Shown here: positions 43,471 through 44,697 of the stretch, piece after piece
Layout of the letters: each line of letters opens with the position of its first letter
Numbering within the stretch: position 1 is the stretch's first letter
The notes under the pieces: model-generated
The model's input: the letters and a program-made list of their open reading frames with translations, nothing else
Database searches by the model: none
Told to the model about the DNA's origin: nothing
NCBI GenBank assembly: GCA_028283145.1
Contig: JAPYNY010000087.1
Coordinates: 1-44,697, forward strand
Direction of reading: 5' to 3'
DNA from: Candidatus Hopanoidivorans cymbastelae
GTDB lineage: Bacteria; Actinomycetota; Acidimicrobiia; Acidimicrobiales; Hopanoidiivorantaceae
Length of the DNA: 44,697 nt
Made by a program: the position numbers and the translations under genes

Positions 43471-44242
43471 ATGTTAGCTATGAGTATTATTGCAGCAGGG
43501 ATAGTGGTGGTTATTGCTGCCTTGTCAGTCCGCGGGATTTTGGATGTGCGTGTAACCGGTGAGTGGGATCTGGTCGGCAAGCGACGGGTGAGCATGATCT
43601 CAGGCGGGGGGGGGTCTCTCTGTTTCAGAACGGGGTATTACCCTTCAGACTCTGATCGTCACCGCGGTGCTGGTGCTGATGGCTGTAGCCGCCGCCGTGG
43701 TCATCGTAGCGATTACCAACAGTTCCCAAGACGACCTTGAGGAGCAGTTCTCCGACCTTGAAAGCCGTTGCACCGGAACCGAAATCTACGACCCGATTCT
43801 GGAAGCAGCCGGAGTTGAAGGCGAAGTAGTAGGCACTCTGACACGTTTTACCGTCGAAAGAAATGTGAATGTAAAAGGAAGTGCCGTCGGGTGCATCCCA
43901 GTCTGTTTCTGGATCGATCCCACAATTGCTAATGGCGGAGATAGCTTCATGGTCTCTGAAGACATAATGTTCTTTCGTGAATTTAAAGAAGCAGATAACT
44001 TCCTAAGCGGCCCTCCACAAGGAGCTAGAGGCTTTACTGCAGTATTCAGAGATCCAAATACTATGGCAAGCCCACTTGCTGAAGACGAAGATGTTCCTAT
44101 TGACCTCAGTGCTCAAGGAGAGGTCGTGGATCTCATTCAGTTTGCTTCTTCTTCGGTTGATCCCCTAGAAATTCTTGTAGGGCCAAGCCAGGACGATTGC
44201 TTCATATACAACAGCAGTGGTCAGATAGCCGCGACAAACTAG
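43471..44242 (+). pseudogene. Pilin-like surface protein gene, out of frame at a nine-G run
   Basis: ATG 43471 follows GAGGA by eight bases. The first frame gives MLAMSIIAAGIVVVIAALSV, a membrane segment, then about 30 residues up to GGGG encoded by nine G at 43606-43614, after which it ends at 43740. Removing one G, or adding two, joins it to the next frame: GLSVSERG, ITLQTLIVTAVLVLMAVAAA, then NSSQDDLEEQFSDLESRCTG and about 160 more residues to 44242. SERG/ITLQT followed by about 20 hydrophobic residues resembles a type IV pilin leader with Thr at +5. The ectodomain has three cysteine positions (SRCTG, VGCIPVC, DDCFIY). It may be phase-variable; a homopolymer sequencing error is the alternative. 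Confidence 0.6.
43606..43614 (+). repeat. Nine-G homopolymer inside the pilin-like gene
   Basis: Nine consecutive G lie 135 bases after the ATG. With nine the gene is off; with eight or eleven the upstream start reads into the pilin-like domain. Such runs are the classic site of slipped-strand phase variation. This is also the kind of run most easily miscounted in sequencing. Confidence 0.7.
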
Positions 44243-44498
44243 ATCAGATAGGCCGTAGCCGTAGCCCCATGACTATTTTGAGTTGGAGTTGTTGGTTACT
44301 CTGGCCATTGTTTCCAATTTCCTCAAGATTTTTGACTATCATTTTTTGCTGCGCGCTTGGCATCCGACTCAAGCTAATAAAATTCCCAAGTAGGTGAAGA
44401 TGGATGAGGGAAAGAAGGCTTGCAACTGAGAAACGAATTGGCTAGCTTGCAATGTTCCGCAGGGTGGGTAGTCGCTGGTCTCAAGCTGGTTATAGAGA
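44243..44498. other. Gap after the pilin-like gene
   Basis: This stretch is AT-richer and holds only short frames without recognisable content, including one of 42 codons from ATG 44270. I see no promoter or structure that I can support until repeat copy C. Confidence 0.5.
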
Positions 44499-44595
44499 TT
44501 CAGTGGAGGCAGTTCGGCAGTTTGTGATTCATCACTGGTATTGTAGAAGGCAAGAAAATAAGATAGTAGGGCAGTTCATAATCAACAATCAGAAA
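44499..44595 (+). repeat. Promoter-like intergenic repeat, copy C
   Basis: TTCAGT at 44499-44504, CGGCAGTT and the core 44537-44595 align to copy B over 97 bases with one or two small gaps. TAAGATAGTA replaces TAATATAGTAA. The same spacing of about ten bases separates the GTATTGTAGAA block from the TAAGATAG block. A new open frame begins after it. Confidence 0.6.
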
Positions 44596-44622
44596 AAAGG
44601 GGACGATATATTTAAACTTACT

Positions 44623-44697
44623 TTGGTTGGGTTGTTGTTGATATGTGGGCGGAGTGTTTTGGGTTGGTTTTTGGGGTTGTGCGGTGTTCTGTCTGAA
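44623..44697 (+). CDS. Possible start of a further pilin-like gene (partial)
   Basis: A TTG at 44623 opens a frame that runs off the window: VGLLLICGRSVLGWFLGLCG then VLSE. A hydrophobic start followed by GVLSE parallels GLSVSE just before the RGITLQT of the previous unit. Its placement after repeat copy C, as the complete unit after copy B, supports it, but only 25 residues are visible. Confidence 0.35.
   Translation, partial: MVGLLLICGRSVLGWFLGLCGVLSE

Noticed and set aside
44197..44397. 66-codon frame overlapping the end of the pilin-like gene
   Set aside because: It overlaps real coding sequence in another frame and is composed mostly of chance hydrophobic codons.
1..44697. CRISPR array, transposase, integrase or rRNA operon
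   Set aside because: No regularly spaced identical repeats, no recognisable transposase or integrase motifs and no rRNA sequence were found on either strand.

Overview
The window is a chromosomal segment of an actinobacterium, probably of the class Acidimicrobiia or a close relative. This is inferred from a WhiB-family regulator, an MprA/MprB-like two-component pair, oligoribonuclease, zinc-type S14, a short-form adenylate kinase, leaderless-looking and GTG/TTG-started genes and a G+C content near one half by eye. No rRNA or marker gene was available to fix the taxon.

Positions 1-18.6 kb hold the S10, spc and alpha ribosomal clusters in canonical order: the end of tuf, then rpsJ-rplC-rplD-rplW-rplB-rpsS-rplV-rpsC-rplP-rpmC-rpsQ, rplN-rplX-rplE-rpsN-rpsH-rplF-rplR-rpsE-rpmD-rplO-secY-adk, infA-rpmJ-rpsM-rpsK-rpsD-rpoA-rplQ-truA, and rplM-rpsI. 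All are on the plus strand. Five of these proteins (L4, L22, S3, L29, RpoA) carry long, acidic or Ala/Glu-rich C-terminal tails. infA seems to start at CTG behind a strong Shine-Dalgarno site, and truA has no ATG, GTG or TTG in a usable place. A usual neighbour, map, is absent between adk and infA.

Positions 18.8-27.1 kb hold a cell-envelope precursor block: a small coiled-coil protein, a GlmM homologue that lacks the metal-binding segment, a 1192-residue GlmS with large insertions, acpS, a bifunctional NAD(P)HX repair enzyme, and alr. Positions 27.2-32.1 kb hold an amidohydrolase, a response regulator and histidine kinase pair, an NTF2-like protein and oligoribonuclease. Positions 32.3-34.9 kb hold a divergent Fic protein and DUF4143-type ATPase pair with inverted repeats, probably an accessory insertion. 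Positions 35.0-41.1 kb hold a metallo-beta-lactamase-fold hydrolase, whiB, a TlpA-like lipoprotein thioredoxin with CcdA, two tandem fluoride-channel subunits and serS.

Positions 41.1-44.7 kb are the unusual part. Three diverged copies of a roughly 96-bp promoter-like repeat punctuate a run of small secreted or membrane protein genes. One lipoprotein gene is split by an in-frame amber codon, one looks frameshifted, one is a truncated paralogue, and one pilin-like surface-protein gene is held out of frame by a run of nine G residues. A further unit seems to begin at the window end. This resembles a locus of variable, phase-switchable surface proteins with decaying copies; assembly error in homopolymers is the main alternative.
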